Shown in pieces: positions 8,968-17,975 of a DNA stretch of 64,000 nt. The position numbers and the translations under genes are program-made. Numbering within the stretch: position 1 is the first letter of the stretch; each line of letters opens with the position of its first letter. Origin of the DNA: Flavobacteriales bacterium (GTDB lineage Bacteria; Bacteroidota; Bacteroidia; Flavobacteriales_F; PHOS-HE28); contig JADJCS010000004.1 in assembly GCA_016703105.1 (NCBI GenBank), positions 1-64,000 of the forward strand, in the 5' to 3' direction. The notes under the pieces are model-generated. The model made no database searches. It was not told where the DNA came from and saw nothing but the letters and a program-made list of their open reading frames with translations.

Positions 8968-11900
8968 ATGCGCTCGGACCACGACCTTTTGATCAGCAAG
9001 CTTGACGCCTTTACGCGCAAGTATTACAAGGACCAGTTGCTCCGTGGTGCCCTATACAGCGTGGGCCTATTGATCCTGGCCTACCTGGTGGCCGCAGGTC
9101 TGGAGTACGTGGGCCGCTTCGGCTCCGGCGTGCGCACCGGGCTGTTCTATGGCTACCTGCTCGCTGCGGCGGCCGTGCTGGTGCGCTTCATCGCCATCCC
9201 GCTCTTCAAGCTTTTCCGCTTGGGCAAGGTGATCAGCCATGCGGAGGCCGCGCGCATCATCGGCGACCACTTCAGCGAGGTGAAGGACAAACTGCTGAAC
9301 ACCCTACAGCTTCGCGACCAGAGCGCCGTCGACCCCAGGCACCGGGAGTTGATCGAGGCCAGTATCGCGCAACGCAGCCGTGAGCTGGGGCCGGTACCTT
9401 TCGCCGCCGCTATCGACCTGCGGCGCAACACGAAGTACCTGCGCTATGCGCTTCCTCCCCTTCTGCTGCTCCTCTTGCTGCTCGTGGCCGCGCCATCGCT
9501 GATCACCGGCCCCACGCAACGACTGATCCGCCATGGCAACGAGTTCGTGCCCGAAGCTCCCTTCCGGTTCAAAGTGCTCAATGCCGAACTGATCGTGCCC
9601 GAGCAACAGGACTTCGAACTGGAAGTGGCCCTGGAGGGCGATGTAGTGCCGCAATTGGCGGAGGTGATCGTGGATGGGCGTGCCGTACCCCTGGTGAAGG
9701 AAGGACCCGCCAAATTCCGCCACCGCTTCCGGAATGTGCAGGAAGCCATCGACTTCACCCTTAGCGCGGAGGGTTTCACCTCACCTTCCTACACCTTGGA
9801 GGTCGTTCCCTCCCCCGCGCTGGTGGATGTTTCCTTGACCGTGGAGCCGCCCGCCTATCTGGGCCTCCCTTCCGAAACAGTGCGCAATGCCGGCGACGCT
9901 ACCGTTCCTGCAGGCTCTCGGGTCACTTGGTCCATCGCTACACGAAGCGCCGAGCGGCTCGACCTGATCTTTGAGGATACCACCTTCGCCCTTGCGCCCA
10001 GCGGTAGCGATCGGTTCGTCGCCGTGCGCCGCTTTCTGCAAGGCCGCACCTACCGCATGGTGCCGCGCCATGGCGAGCGCGTGCCCGTGGACCCGCTGAA
10101 CTACCGCATCGAAGTGGTGCCCGACCTGCATCCTACGATCGAGATCGACGAACAGGTGGACAGTGCCGCCCTCAAGCGCCGCTACTTCCAAGGGCTGGTG
10201 GGCGATGACCATGGCTTCACGCGCTTGCAGTTCCACTACCGCTTCATAGCCGGTGGTGACAGCGTGGCACCCGAGCAGCAAGAAGGTGTTCGCGATCTTT
10301 CCATCGATCGCAAGAACACGCGACAGGAGTTCTTCCACGAATGGGACGTGTACGACCTGACGATCAATCCGGGCGACCGTATCGAGTACTGGTTCGAAGT
10401 GTGGGACAACGATGGTGTGAACGGCGCCAAGCGCACCCGCAGCGCCACCGGCGTGTTCGAGGCGCCCACTTTGGACGATCTCGCCAAAGCGCGCAGCGAA
10501 CAGAGCGAAGCCATCGCCAGCGACCTGAAGCAAGGCATTAAGGAAGCCCAGGACCTGCAACGCGAGCTGGACAAGTTGCGCCGCGACCTGCTCGACAAAA
10601 AGGACCTCGACTGGCAGGACCAGCGCAAGATGCAGGATGTGCTGGACCGGCAGAAGAAGTTGCAGGAAAAGATCGAGCGTACCAGCGAAGACCTGCGCAA
10701 CAGCCAGCAACAACAGCAGGAGTACCGGCAGATCGACGAGCGCCTGCAAGAGAAGCAACAGCAGGTGCAGGAGCTCTTCGAGAACGTGCTGAGCGAGGAG
10801 ATGAAGGAGCTCTACCGCAAAGTGCAGGAGATGCTGGACAAGTTGGACAAGGAGAAGCTCCAGGAGCAGATGGAGGAGATGAAGATGAGCCAGGAGGATA
10901 TCGAGAAGGAATTGGACCGAAGCCTGGAGCTCTTCAAACAGATGGAGGTGGAGCAGAAAGCGGAGGACATCGCCGACAAGCTGGAAAAACTCGGCGAAGA
11001 GCAGGAGAAACTGGCGGAAGACACCCAGGAGAACAAAGACCCCCAGGAGGACCTGGAGCAGCGGCAGGATTCCCTGAACAAGGCCTTCGAGGAGGTGCGC
11101 AAGGAGATGGACGAGTTGGAGAAGAAGAACGAAGAGTTGGAGAAGCCGCTCGACCTGCCGGACACCGAACAGAAGGAACAGGAGATCCAGGACCAGCAGC
11201 AGCAGAGCAGCGAACAACTGGACAAGAAACAGAACCAGAAAGCCAGCGAGAACCAGAAGAAGGCCGCCGAGGAAATGAAGCAGATGGGCTTCCAGATGAA
11301 GAGCAGCATGCAGAGCGGCCAGCAGGAACAACAAGAGGAGGACATGGACGCGCTGCGCCAACTGCTCGAGAACATCGTGCAGCTCAGCTTCGATCAGGAG
11401 GAGGTGATGGACGGGCTGGCCGAGGTAACCACCAAGGACCCGCGCTTCGGAGAGCTCGGCCGCACCCAGAAGGAACTACGGGACGATGCCAAGGTGATCG
11501 AGGATTCGCTCTTCGCCCTAAGCAAGCGCGTGCCCCAGCTCCAGAGCATAGTGAACCGGGAGATGAACGCCGTGAACGGCCACATGGACGAGGCCCTCTC
11601 CCACATCGGCGAAGCCCGCGGTAACGAGCGCCACAAAGGCATGGCGGCGGATGATCAACAGCGCGCCATGACCGCCTTGAACAACCTGGCCCTGCTGCTG
11701 GACGAAGCCCTGCAGCAGATGCAACAGCAGTCCGCCAGCCAAAAGCCCGGCAGCGGCAGTTGCAATAAACCGGGCGGCAGCGGCAGCGGGCAAGGCAAAA
11801 AGCCGAGCATGGCCAAAATGAAAGCCCAGCAGGAAGGCCTGCAGAAGCAGCTCGACGCTATGAAGAAGGCCATGGAGGAGGGCAAGAAGAAAGGGGAGAA

Positions 11901-12366
11901 GCCCGGCCAACAGAACCCCGGCGGGAATACACCCGGCATGAGCCAACAGCTTGCCCAGCTCGCCGCCCAGCAGGCCGCCATCCGCAAGGAAATGCAGCGT
12001 ATGGCCCAGGACATGAACAAGGACGGCAGCGGCGCCGGCAACGGGCTGAACAAGCTGGCCGAGCAGATGGAGAAGCAGGAGAAGGATATCGTGAACAAAA
12101 ACATCACCCCGGAGACCCTCAAACGCCAGCAGGACATCATGGTGCGCCTGCTGGAGGCGGAAAAGGCCGATCGCGAGCGGGAGCTCGACCAGAAGCGCAC
12201 CAGCAACGAGGGGCGCGATAAACCCGCCGAGGATCCCGCCCGCTTCTTCGAGTACCAGCAGCGCAAAGCCCGCGAAGCGGAACTGTTGCGCACGGTGCCC
12301 GCCGGGCTCAAGCCTTACTACCGCGATCGCGTGAACGACTATTTCGGTACTTTTGACCGACCCTGA
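8968..12366 (+). CDS. DUF4175 family membrane/coiled-coil protein
   Basis: 1132 residues. Hydrophobic segments at about residues 29-48, 54-77 and 160-178 anchor it in the inner membrane. A beta-rich central part (about 190-500) would be periplasmic. From about residue 510 to 1100 the protein is a very long E/K/Q-rich coiled coil (repeated QEKLAEDTQE- and QQQQEYRQ-like heptads, then Gly/Ser/Lys-rich linkers). The family is widespread in Bacteroidota and often lies just upstream of ybeY and mnmG; its function is unknown. It is the first gene of a tight operon: the next gene begins 8 bases after the stop. The long leucine-rich ORF on the opposite strand is an artefact of the repetitive composition. 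Confidence 0.85.
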   Translation: MRSDHDLLISKLDAFTRKYYKDQLLRGALYSVGLLILAYLVAAGLEYVGRFGSGVRTGLFYGYLLAAAAVLVRFIAIPLFKLFRLGKVISHAEAARIIGDHFSEVKDKLLNTLQLRDQSAVDPRHRELIEASIAQRSRELGPVPFAAAIDLRRNTKYLRYALPPLLLLLLLLVAAPSLITGPTQRLIRHGNEFVPEAPFRFKVLNAELIVPEQQDFELEVALEGDVVPQLAEVIVDGRAVPLVKEGPAKFRHRFRNVQEAIDFTLSAEGFTSPSYTLEVVPSPALVDVSLTVEPPAYLGLPSETVRNAGDATVPAGSRVTWSIATRSAERLDLIFEDTTFALAPSGSDRFVAVRRFLQGRTYRMVPRHGERVPVDPLNYRIEVVPDLHPTIEIDEQVDSAALKRRYFQGLVGDDHGFTRLQFHYRFIAGGDSVAPEQQEGVRDLSIDRKNTRQEFFHEWDVYDLTINPGDRIEYWFEVWDNDGVNGAKRTRSATGVFEAPTLDDLAKARSEQSEAIASDLKQGIKEAQDLQRELDKLRRDLLDKKDLDWQDQRKMQDVLDRQKKLQEKIERTSEDLRNSQQQQQEYRQIDERLQEKQQQVQELFENVLSEEMKELYRKVQEMLDKLDKEKLQEQMEEMKMSQEDIEKELDRSLELFKQMEVEQKAEDIADKLEKLGEEQEKLAEDTQENKDPQEDLEQRQDSLNKAFEEVRKEMDELEKKNEELEKPLDLPDTEQKEQEIQDQQQQSSEQLDKKQNQKASENQKKAAEEMKQMGFQMKSSMQSGQQEQQEEDMDALRQLLENIVQLSFDQEEVMDGLAEVTTKDPRFGELGRTQKELRDDAKVIEDSLFALSKRVPQLQSIVNREMNAVNGHMDEALSHIGEARGNERHKGMAADDQQRAMTALNNLALLLDEALQQMQQQSASQKPGSGSCNKPGGSGSGQGKKPSMAKMKAQQEGLQKQLDAMKKAMEEGKKKGEKPGQQNPGGNTPGMSQQLAQLAAQQAAIRKEMQRMAQDMNKDGSGAGNGLNKLAEQMEKQEKDIVNKNITPETLKRQQDIMVRLLEAEKADRERELDQKRTSNEGRDKPAEDPARFFEYQQRKAREAELLRTVPAGLKPYYRDRVNDYFGTFDRP

Positions 12367-12374
12367 AAAGGCCG

Positions 12375-12812
12375 ATGACAGCGCTTACCGAGGACGTCCA
12401 GTTCACCGAGCGGATCGATTTCGCCAGCAAGGCGGAGAACATCGCGCTGGTCGAGAAGTTGATCGATGACGTGTGCGGCCGCCTGAGCGTACACGAATCG
12501 CACTACGGCAATATCCTCATCGCCCTTACCGAGGCGGTGAACAATGCCATCCACCACGGCAACCGCCAGGACCCCTCCAAGCAGGTGACCGTGGGCTACC
12601 AGGTGGTGGGCGACCAGGTGCTCTTCATCGTAAAGGACCAGGGGCCGGGCTTCGACCACGACCACCTGCCCGATCCCACCGATCCGCAGAACATCGAAAA
12701 GCCGCACGGCCGCGGCGTGTTCCTGATGCGCGCGCTCGCCGACGATATCTCCTTCCGCGACAACGGCGCCACGGTGACCATGGCCTTCAGCCTCGCGGCT
12801 GTCAAGGAGTGA
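12375..12812 (+). CDS. ATP-binding protein, anti-sigma-factor/RsbW type (HATPase_c_2)
   Basis: 145 residues with a GHKL ATPase fold. The N box is in ILIALTEAVNNAIHHGN, the G1 box in VKDQGPGFD, and the G2 box in PHGRGVFLMRALAD. There is no dimerisation/phospho-acceptor domain, so it resembles RsbW/SpoIIAB-type serine kinases or anti-sigma regulators, not a sensor kinase. The partner sigma or anti-anti-sigma factor is not in the window. It sits between the DUF4175 gene (8-base gap) and ybeY (stop and start overlap), an arrangement common in Bacteroidota. Confidence 0.85.
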   Translation: MTALTEDVQFTERIDFASKAENIALVEKLIDDVCGRLSVHESHYGNILIALTEAVNNAIHHGNRQDPSKQVTVGYQVVGDQVLFIVKDQGPGFDHDHLPDPTDPQNIEKPHGRGVFLMRALADDISFRDNGATVTMAFSLAAVKE

Positions 12813-13240
12813 TGGCACTGCCGGAGCGCATCGCCTTCGTCGTACAGAACGTTCCCAATGCCTTTCGCGACCGCACCGCATTGCGGAAGTGGGTGCATAG
12901 CGTGGCCTACGGCCATGGCTCACGCATTGATGCGGTAGCCTTTGTGCTCATGGACGATAAGGCGCTCCTGCACTACAACCGCACCTTCCTCCAGCACGAC
13001 GACTTCACCGACGTGATCACCTTCCCGGTGGAAAGCAGCAACGGTGTGGCCGGTGATGTGCTCATGAGCTACGACCGCATCCGGGAGAACGCCGCCACCT
13101 TCGGCGTAAGCGCACAGCACGAACTGCACCGTGTTATGGTACACGGCCTGCTGCACCTGCTGGGGCACAGCGACAAGACCAAGGCGAAGCGGGATGCGAT
13201 GCGCGGGCTGGAGGACCGCTGGCTGAAAGAGCTGCGCTGA
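12812..13240 (+). CDS. ybeY: rRNA maturation RNase YbeY
   Basis: 142 residues from the ATG at 12812, whose A is the last base of the preceding TGA stop, so the two genes are probably translationally coupled. The metal-binding motif HGLLHLLGHSD (H-x3-H-x5-H) near the C-terminus and the upstream DDFTDVITFPVE block identify the UPF0054/YbeY family, a zinc endoribonuclease that acts in 16S rRNA 3'-end maturation and ribosome quality control. Length is usual for the family. In many Bacteroidota mnmG follows; here an intergenic repeat and a T9SS protein follow instead. Confidence 0.95.
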   Translation: MALPERIAFVVQNVPNAFRDRTALRKWVHSVAYGHGSRIDAVAFVLMDDKALLHYNRTFLQHDDFTDVITFPVESSNGVAGDVLMSYDRIRENAATFGVSAQHELHRVMVHGLLHLLGHSDKTKAKRDAMRGLEDRWLKELR

Positions 13241-13285
13241 TCCTCATTCCCCACGCATACGCGAGGGCCCCGTGTCTTCGAGGGC

Positions 13286-13453
13286 CCGAAGCGATCTCTC
13301 CCCATCGCGTTCGCGAGCGTCCTCCCGGAGCGATGGCGGCGCGAGCGCCGGGAACCATCGCATCCGGGATCGGCGCGAAGCGATCCCATTGTATCCGCGT
13401 AGGCTCACTACCCTCCACGCACCACCCCAAGCACTGATCAAAGATCGCTTCGG
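13286..13453. repeat. intergenic repeat with inverted ends, copy 1
   Basis: Bounded by ccgaagcgatct (13286-13297) and its reverse complement agatcgcttcgg (13442-13453). The interior has cgcgttcgcgagcgtcc, cggcgcgaagcgatccc and ttgtatccgcgta. A second, shorter copy with the same ends and internal order lies at 14669-14792. Similarity extends left of the end (gtcttcgagggc). No transposase lies nearby, so it resembles a REP/BIME or MITE-like element. Together with its flanks it fills the 13241-13556 gene-free gap. Confidence 0.75.
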
Positions 13454-13556
13454 CCGTCCCTTCCGGCTCTGCCGTCAGGGCCGAGCCTCTCGAAGGCGGG
13501 TTTGGGGAACGTTCTCCCCATTCTCCCGTAGGAAGGCGCCCTCCCTGACCCGGCCC

Positions 13557-14615
13557 ATGCACCTGCTCCTATCGTTCCGTTCTGTTGTGTTCCACGCGAT
13601 CCTGACCATCGCGTTGCTCGCCTGCGGAGGATCCGTCCTGCGCGCGCAAACCATGACGAACGCCGGTTTCGAGAGCGGCACCGGCGGTTGGAACACCTGC
13701 CCGTTGGAGATCAACCCCGCTTCTGTCTATGGCGGGGTTGGGAGTAACCTGGTGGCCGAGGTGGATGGGGACAACGACCCGAACAGCACGGCCGATGACA
13801 AGCTCCTGTGCCAGCCCATCAGCGGCTTTACCGTCGGCGCGGTCTATATGCTCGGCTTCGATGCCGCAAGGCGGCAGGGCGGGCCTACGCCCACCACGGT
13901 CTCGGTGAACGTACACATGGACAATGTGCTGCTCGGGGTGGTCACGCGCACGGGCACCTGGAGCCTGCTCCGTGAGGAGCTCCAATTCACCGCTACGGCC
14001 ACTACGCACAACCTGCGCATCACCCCCAATTTCACCGTGTCCTACGGCATGCTGTTCGACAATTTCGCCATCACCCTGGTGAGCGGCCTGCCCGTGGAAC
14101 TGCTCCGTTTCGATGCACGGCCCGAAGGGGATGCCGTGCGGTTGGAATGGGCCACGGCGAGCGAGACCAATAGCGACCATTTCCAAGTGGAACGCAGCCC
14201 GGACGCATTGACCTGGACACCCATCGCCTCGGTGCCTGCGGCGGGCCACAGCCTCACCGAACTGAATTATTCCGTGTACGATACCAAGCCGCTGGCAGGT
14301 GCCTCCTACTACCGCCTGAACCAGGTGGACCGCGATGGGACCGAGAACATCTCCGACACGAGAGCCGTGTCCCGCACCGGCGGAACGAGCGCGTTGGCCC
14401 TCTGGCCCAATCCCGCCACTGATGTGGCCGAGGTTTGGGTCGGCGACGGGAATACCGACGTGCAGCTACTGAACCAGCTTGGCCAGGTGATGCCTGTGCC
14501 CATGGAACGGACGGGTGCGACCCTGCGCTTGCAACTGGCGGCGCTACCTAGCGGGCCTTATTTGGTGCGCATGGCCGGTGGCAGTGCGGCAGTGGCCCAC
14601 TTGCTCAAGCAATAG
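13557..14615 (+). CDS. T9SS type A sorting-domain surface protein
   Basis: 352 residues from the ATG at 13557, which gives a signal peptide (hydrophobic ILTIALLACGGSVLRAQ). Residues about 30-180 look like a carbohydrate-binding, jelly-roll-type module (NAGFESGTGGWNTCP start, ITPNFTVSYGMLFDNF end). Then comes the common Bacteroidota Fn3-like segment LPVELLRFDA ... RLEWATASETNSDHFQVERS ... ASYYRLNQVDRDG. The end is a T9SS sorting domain (LALWPNPATDVAEVWV ... GPYLVRMAGG). The frame is open upstream to 13272 but that part overlaps the repeat element and is not coding-like. Ligand unknown. Confidence 0.85.
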   Translation: MHLLLSFRSVVFHAILTIALLACGGSVLRAQTMTNAGFESGTGGWNTCPLEINPASVYGGVGSNLVAEVDGDNDPNSTADDKLLCQPISGFTVGAVYMLGFDAARRQGGPTPTTVSVNVHMDNVLLGVVTRTGTWSLLREELQFTATATTHNLRITPNFTVSYGMLFDNFAITLVSGLPVELLRFDARPEGDAVRLEWATASETNSDHFQVERSPDALTWTPIASVPAAGHSLTELNYSVYDTKPLAGASYYRLNQVDRDGTENISDTRAVSRTGGTSALALWPNPATDVAEVWVGDGNTDVQLLNQLGQVMPVPMERTGATLRLQLAALPSGPYLVRMAGGSAAVAHLLKQ

Positions 14616-14668
14616 CGGCTGAGCTCCCCTCTCACCCGTCATCTCGAGGGTCCCGAGTCTTCGAGGGC

Positions 14669-14792
14669 CCGAAGCGATCTCCCCCACCGCGTTCGCGAGC
14701 GTCCGCTTCGGCGCGAAGCGATCCCCTTGTATCCGCGTAAGCTCAGTGCCCTCCACGCACACCTCCCCTGCACGAATTAAAGATCGCTTCGG
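14669..14792. repeat. intergenic repeat with inverted ends, copy 2
   Basis: Same inverted ends as copy 1: ccgaagcgatct at 14669-14680 and agatcgcttcgg at 14781-14792. The same internal blocks occur in the same order (cgcgttcgcgagcgtcc, cggcgcgaagcgatccc, ttgtatccgcgta, ccctccacgcac). It is 44 bases shorter because the middle of copy 1 (around 13325-13370) is absent. It lies upstream of the delta-60 repeat protein. Confidence 0.75.
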
Positions 14793-15117
14793 ACAGATCG
14801 TCGCGATGACGTGTTTGGGGTTGTCGGGGATCCTCGCGCGCCGTCGCCGTAGCCAGCTGTGGCGGCGTGCGACCCCCAACCCCTCCCTATGCACAGCGAT
14901 CGAGAGATCGATCGCAGAACGGGAGTTAATGCGGTCACTCCACCACCCCCATGCTCGGTCCACCGCGGTCGATGACCTTATCCGTTCCGCGCTATTCCCC
15001 CGAATTGGGGAGTGCATGCTGATGCACGATCCTTTCTCTTTGAGGTGGAGGAATTCGACAGCGTTCGCGCATTGAACAGCCCCACGATAGCAGGATCCCC
15101 AAACCCGAGCCCCCCTG
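14793..15117. other. gene-free stretch upstream of the delta-60 protein
   Basis: No credible coding region, RNA gene or strong hairpin was seen between the repeat copy and the start of the next gene. The short ORFs here have no recognisable domains. Confidence 0.4.
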
Positions 15118-16521
15118 ATGCGCACATTGATCAGCACCAGCCTTGCACTTGCGATCGGGGCCGCCTACGGGCAGCCCGGCGCGATCGATCCCAGCTTCGA
15201 CCCCGGTGCGGGTGTGGATGGCAGCTCTGTAAAGGACATGGCCCTGCAACCCGACGGCAAGATCCTGATCGCAGGATGGTTCGATGAGTACGATGGGGTG
15301 ATACAACGGAACCTGGCACGGATCAATAGCGACGGCAGTTTGGATACGGGGTTCGATCTTGGTCTCCTTGCGAACTACGTGGACCTCATCGCGCTGCGAC
15401 CGGATGGGAAGATCGTTTGCACGGGGCCGTTCGGGGATGGCATGGCACGGCTCAACAGCGATGGCAGCATGGACCCGAGTTTCGACTGTGGTACGGGTGC
15501 CAACTACTCCATCTATGCCCTAACCCTGCAACCCGATGGCAAGATCTTGATCGGGGGGAATTTCACCAGCTACAATGGCACGGCCAGGGTCGGGATCGCA
15601 CGGCTCAATAGCGATGGCGATCTGGACACCAGCTTCGATCCCGGTGCGGGTGCGCCGAACGGCCAGTTCGGCCAGTACGGTGGGGTGAGCAGCATCACTG
15701 TTCAAGCCGATGGGAAGATCTTGATCGGCGGGAGTTTCATCGAATACGACGGAACGGCGCGGATCCGCGTCGCGCGGCTCCATAGCGACGGCAGCTTGGA
15801 CACCAGCTTCGACCCTGGTGCCGGCGCGGAGGACGCTGTGGGCAGCATAGCACTACAACCGGACGGGAAGATCGTGATCGCGGGGAGTTTCACCACCTAC
15901 AACGGAACGTCGCGGATCCGCATCGCGCGCATCAACAGTGATGGCAGCTTGGACACCAGCTTCGATCCCGGCGCCGGCGCGGATGAAGGCATCTATACGC
16001 TGGCCCTTCAAACCGATGGGAAAGTGGTGGTGGGCGGGATCTTCGAGCAGTTCGACGGGGAGGATCGGGACCGGATCGCACGGCTCAACGCGGATGGCAG
16101 CTTGGACAGCAGCTTCGATCCCGGCTCGGGTGTTTCCGATCAATACTCCAAGGTGTACATACTCGCTCTCCAGCCCGATGGCAAGATCTTGATCGGAGGG
16201 ATCTTCGATGGCTATGACGGAACGCCACGGAGCCACATCGCGCGGATCATTGGGGGGGGTGGTATCGGCATTGGTGAGGTACCACCACGCACTAACCTCC
16301 ACGTCGCACCCAACCCGGTTGTGAGTTCGATACAACTCATTGGTATGGAAGGGGCCTATCCGTGGATCATAACCGATACCCAGGGACGCCTGTTGCTGCA
16401 TGGCACGATCGGAGTTGGCGCGGAGCAAGTGATCGATGCTTCCTCCTTGGCCGCAGGAAACTACGTGCTGGTGGTGTCCCAGGGGGATGCGCGGCGTACG
16501 GTGGGCTTCAACAAGTTGTGA
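15118..16521 (+). CDS. delta-60 repeat protein with T9SS sorting domain
   Basis: 467 residues. A short signal peptide (LISTSLALAIGAAYG) is followed by seven delta-60 repeats of about 43-60 residues with the pattern FDPGAG...ALQPDGKILIGG.F..Y.GT.R..IARLNSDGSLDTS. Such repeats probably form a beta-propeller-like or solenoid fold; their ligand is unknown. The C-terminus is a T9SS sorting domain (VAPNPVVSSIQL ... ITDTQGRLL ... GNYVLVVSQGDARRTVGF). The repeats are also visible in the DNA, which makes this a candidate for copy-number variation. A terminator follows at 16560. Confidence 0.9.
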   Translation: MRTLISTSLALAIGAAYGQPGAIDPSFDPGAGVDGSSVKDMALQPDGKILIAGWFDEYDGVIQRNLARINSDGSLDTGFDLGLLANYVDLIALRPDGKIVCTGPFGDGMARLNSDGSMDPSFDCGTGANYSIYALTLQPDGKILIGGNFTSYNGTARVGIARLNSDGDLDTSFDPGAGAPNGQFGQYGGVSSITVQADGKILIGGSFIEYDGTARIRVARLHSDGSLDTSFDPGAGAEDAVGSIALQPDGKIVIAGSFTTYNGTSRIRIARINSDGSLDTSFDPGAGADEGIYTLALQTDGKVVVGGIFEQFDGEDRDRIARLNADGSLDSSFDPGSGVSDQYSKVYILALQPDGKILIGGIFDGYDGTPRSHIARIIGGGGIGIGEVPPRTNLHVAPNPVVSSIQLIGMEGAYPWIITDTQGRLLLHGTIGVGAEQVIDASSLAAGNYVLVVSQGDARRTVGFNKL

Positions 16522-16559
16522 GGCCCCCTCCAATGGGAGTGACCGTACCAACGCCGAAC

Positions 16560-16582
16560 GGCCAACACTAGGTTGGCCTTTA
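16560..16582. terminator. hairpin terminator between convergent genes
   Basis: Perfect 7-bp stem ggccaac / gttggcc with a 5-base loop followed by ttta. It is located between the convergent delta-60 gene (16521) and the outer-membrane protein gene (ends 16605). Confidence 0.6.
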
Positions 16583-16604
16583 GGCTATCCGGAAATAAGC
16601 GCGA

Positions 16605-17210
16605 TCACTTCGCCAAGCGCAGCCGCACCCCGGCGGAAATGTGGTAGAAGTTCACCTTCGGGTTGGTGCCGAACTTGTCGCCTTCGAACACATTGCTCAT
16701 GGCCAGATCATACCCGGCGCGTACAAAGACAAAGCTCACGGAAGCCTCGCCGGCGAAGCCGATGTACCATTGTGCGGTGCGCGTGCTCACGGACAGTTGA
16801 TCCTGGTCGAGGTCCGCGCTCAGGCCGATCAAGGCGCTGGGGCCTCCCATCAGGCTCACGTTGAAGACGGGGTCGTTCGCCGGGTCCATCAGGTTCACGC
16901 CCACCATGATCGGCACGCGTAGACTTTGCGAGGTGTACCGGAATTCCTGCGCCGGAACGTCCAACGCGGTGGCATAGGTGTAATTGAGGTTACGCACCAG
17001 GAAGTGCAGGCCGGGTTGAACGAACAGCCGCTTGCCGAGCTTTACGTCCGCGCCGAACTGGTAGCCGCCACGGCCCACCCAGGCCTCATCTCCCCGTTGT
17101 TGCACGTTCGAGCCGTTGTATCCGCCGGAGAACAGCACCTCTTGTGCATGCACCGGTGCCGCACCGAGCACTGCCGTGCCGAGGATGAATAGGGAGAGGA
17201 AGGTTTTCAT
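16605..17210 (-). CDS. outer-membrane beta-barrel (porin-like) protein
   Basis: 201 residues from the ATG at 17210. It has a clear signal peptide (MKTFLSLFILGTAVLGAAP...HAQ), followed by alternating beta-strands typical of the small OMP_b-brl proteins: YQFGADVKLGKRLFVQPGLHF, LRVPIMVGVNL, FVRAGYDLAMSN, and a C-terminal strand FYHISAGVRLRL. The predicted location is the outer membrane; transport function is unknown. The frame is open to 18056, but the upstream part overlaps the divergent YtxH gene and is not coding. Confidence 0.8.
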   Translation of the reverse strand: MKTFLSLFILGTAVLGAAPVHAQEVLFSGGYNGSNVQQRGDEAWVGRGGYQFGADVKLGKRLFVQPGLHFLVRNLNYTYATALDVPAQEFRYTSQSLRVPIMVGVNLMDPANDPVFNVSLMGGPSALIGLSADLDQDQLSVSTRTAQWYIGFAGEASVSFVFVRAGYDLAMSNVFEGDKFGTNPKVNFYHISAGVRLRLAK

Positions 17211-17579
17211 GCTTTGCACGCCGAAGCCTCGGCGGTGGTATTGGTTTTCGATCTGGTTCGAACCCTCCTTGGCAAACTGTACGCCGCAGTACACGGCCCC
17301 ATGGACCTTTGTGGAGGCCAACGTTCGCGATGGCTCTGCGAGCGGACTCTCCGATAGGTTCACGTAGCGGCCAACGCTTCGTTCCGCAAGGCCCCTGCCC
17401 AAGGCCGACCGGGGAAAGTGCGCCACGGATCGTGGTGCTATGTCCCGATCGGCCTGCAACGTGCCACCCCGGTGAACCTGCTGTACCGCACCACGGGCGC
17501 GAGAAAAGTGGCCACGGACATGCACCTGATGTGTTGGTCCCATTCTTGACCTCCTGGTGCCACAACCAACCACAGAACC
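17211..17579. promoter_or_regulatory. divergent intergenic region (OMP / YtxH operon)
   Basis: This 369-base region separates two divergently transcribed units and must hold both promoters. I could not identify a convincing Bacteroidota -33/-7 pair on either strand. No RNA gene or repeat was seen. Confidence 0.35.
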
Positions 17580-17957
17580 ATGAACAACAACACTGGCAAA
17601 ACCGCACTGGCACTCCTTACCGGCCTGGCCGCTGGAGCCGCTCTGGGAATTCTCTTCGCGCCCCGCTCGGGCAAGGAGACACGCGCCGCGATCCGATCGA
17701 AGGGCGAGGATATGAAGGAGGATCTGGATGAGCGTATCGAACAGGCCCGCAAGGAATGGAGCAAAGCCAAAGGCAAAATGGCCGATGCCGCTTCCATGAC
17801 GAAGGATGAGGTGAGTGAGCTGATCCACCACCTGTTCAACAAAGGCAAGCAGACCGCTACCCGCGTGAAAGAGGAGGTGAGCACCGCCGCCAACGAGATG
17901 GCCGATAAGGCCAAGCGCACTGCTGAGGAGCAGCAGCGCACGGCCCGTTCCAACTGA
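17580..17957 (+). CDS. YtxH domain-containing protein
   Basis: 125 residues. The N-terminal single membrane helix with glycine zipper (TALALLTGLAAGAALGILFA) followed directly by PRSGKETRAAI is the YtxH signature. The rest is a charged amphipathic helical tail (EDLDERIEQARKEW, EEVSTAANEMADKAK) of LEA-like character. YtxH proteins are induced by general stress in Firmicutes; in Bacteroidota the role is unproven. It is the first gene of a four-gene operon, 18 bases upstream of the holin-like gene. Confidence 0.85.
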   Translation: MNNNTGKTALALLTGLAAGAALGILFAPRSGKETRAAIRSKGEDMKEDLDERIEQARKEWSKAKGKMADAASMTKDEVSELIHHLFNKGKQTATRVKEEVSTAANEMADKAKRTAEEQQRTARSN

Positions 17958-17975
17958 TCGCACCACCAGGCCCCC

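Noticed and set aside
9781..11361. 526-codon Leu-rich ORF on the minus strand
   Set aside because: It is the antisense of the E/K/Q coiled coil of the DUF4175 protein; poly-Leu arises mechanically from CAG/GAG-rich sense codons. No domain or start signal.
15184..16250. Regular repeats that could be taken for a CRISPR array
   Set aside because: They are in-frame protein repeats (delta-60) with codon-level variation, not identical direct repeats with unique spacers.
17240..17280. tRNA-like ggttcgaacc element
   Set aside because: Only the T-loop-like string is present; no cloverleaf arms or acceptor stem can be formed around it.
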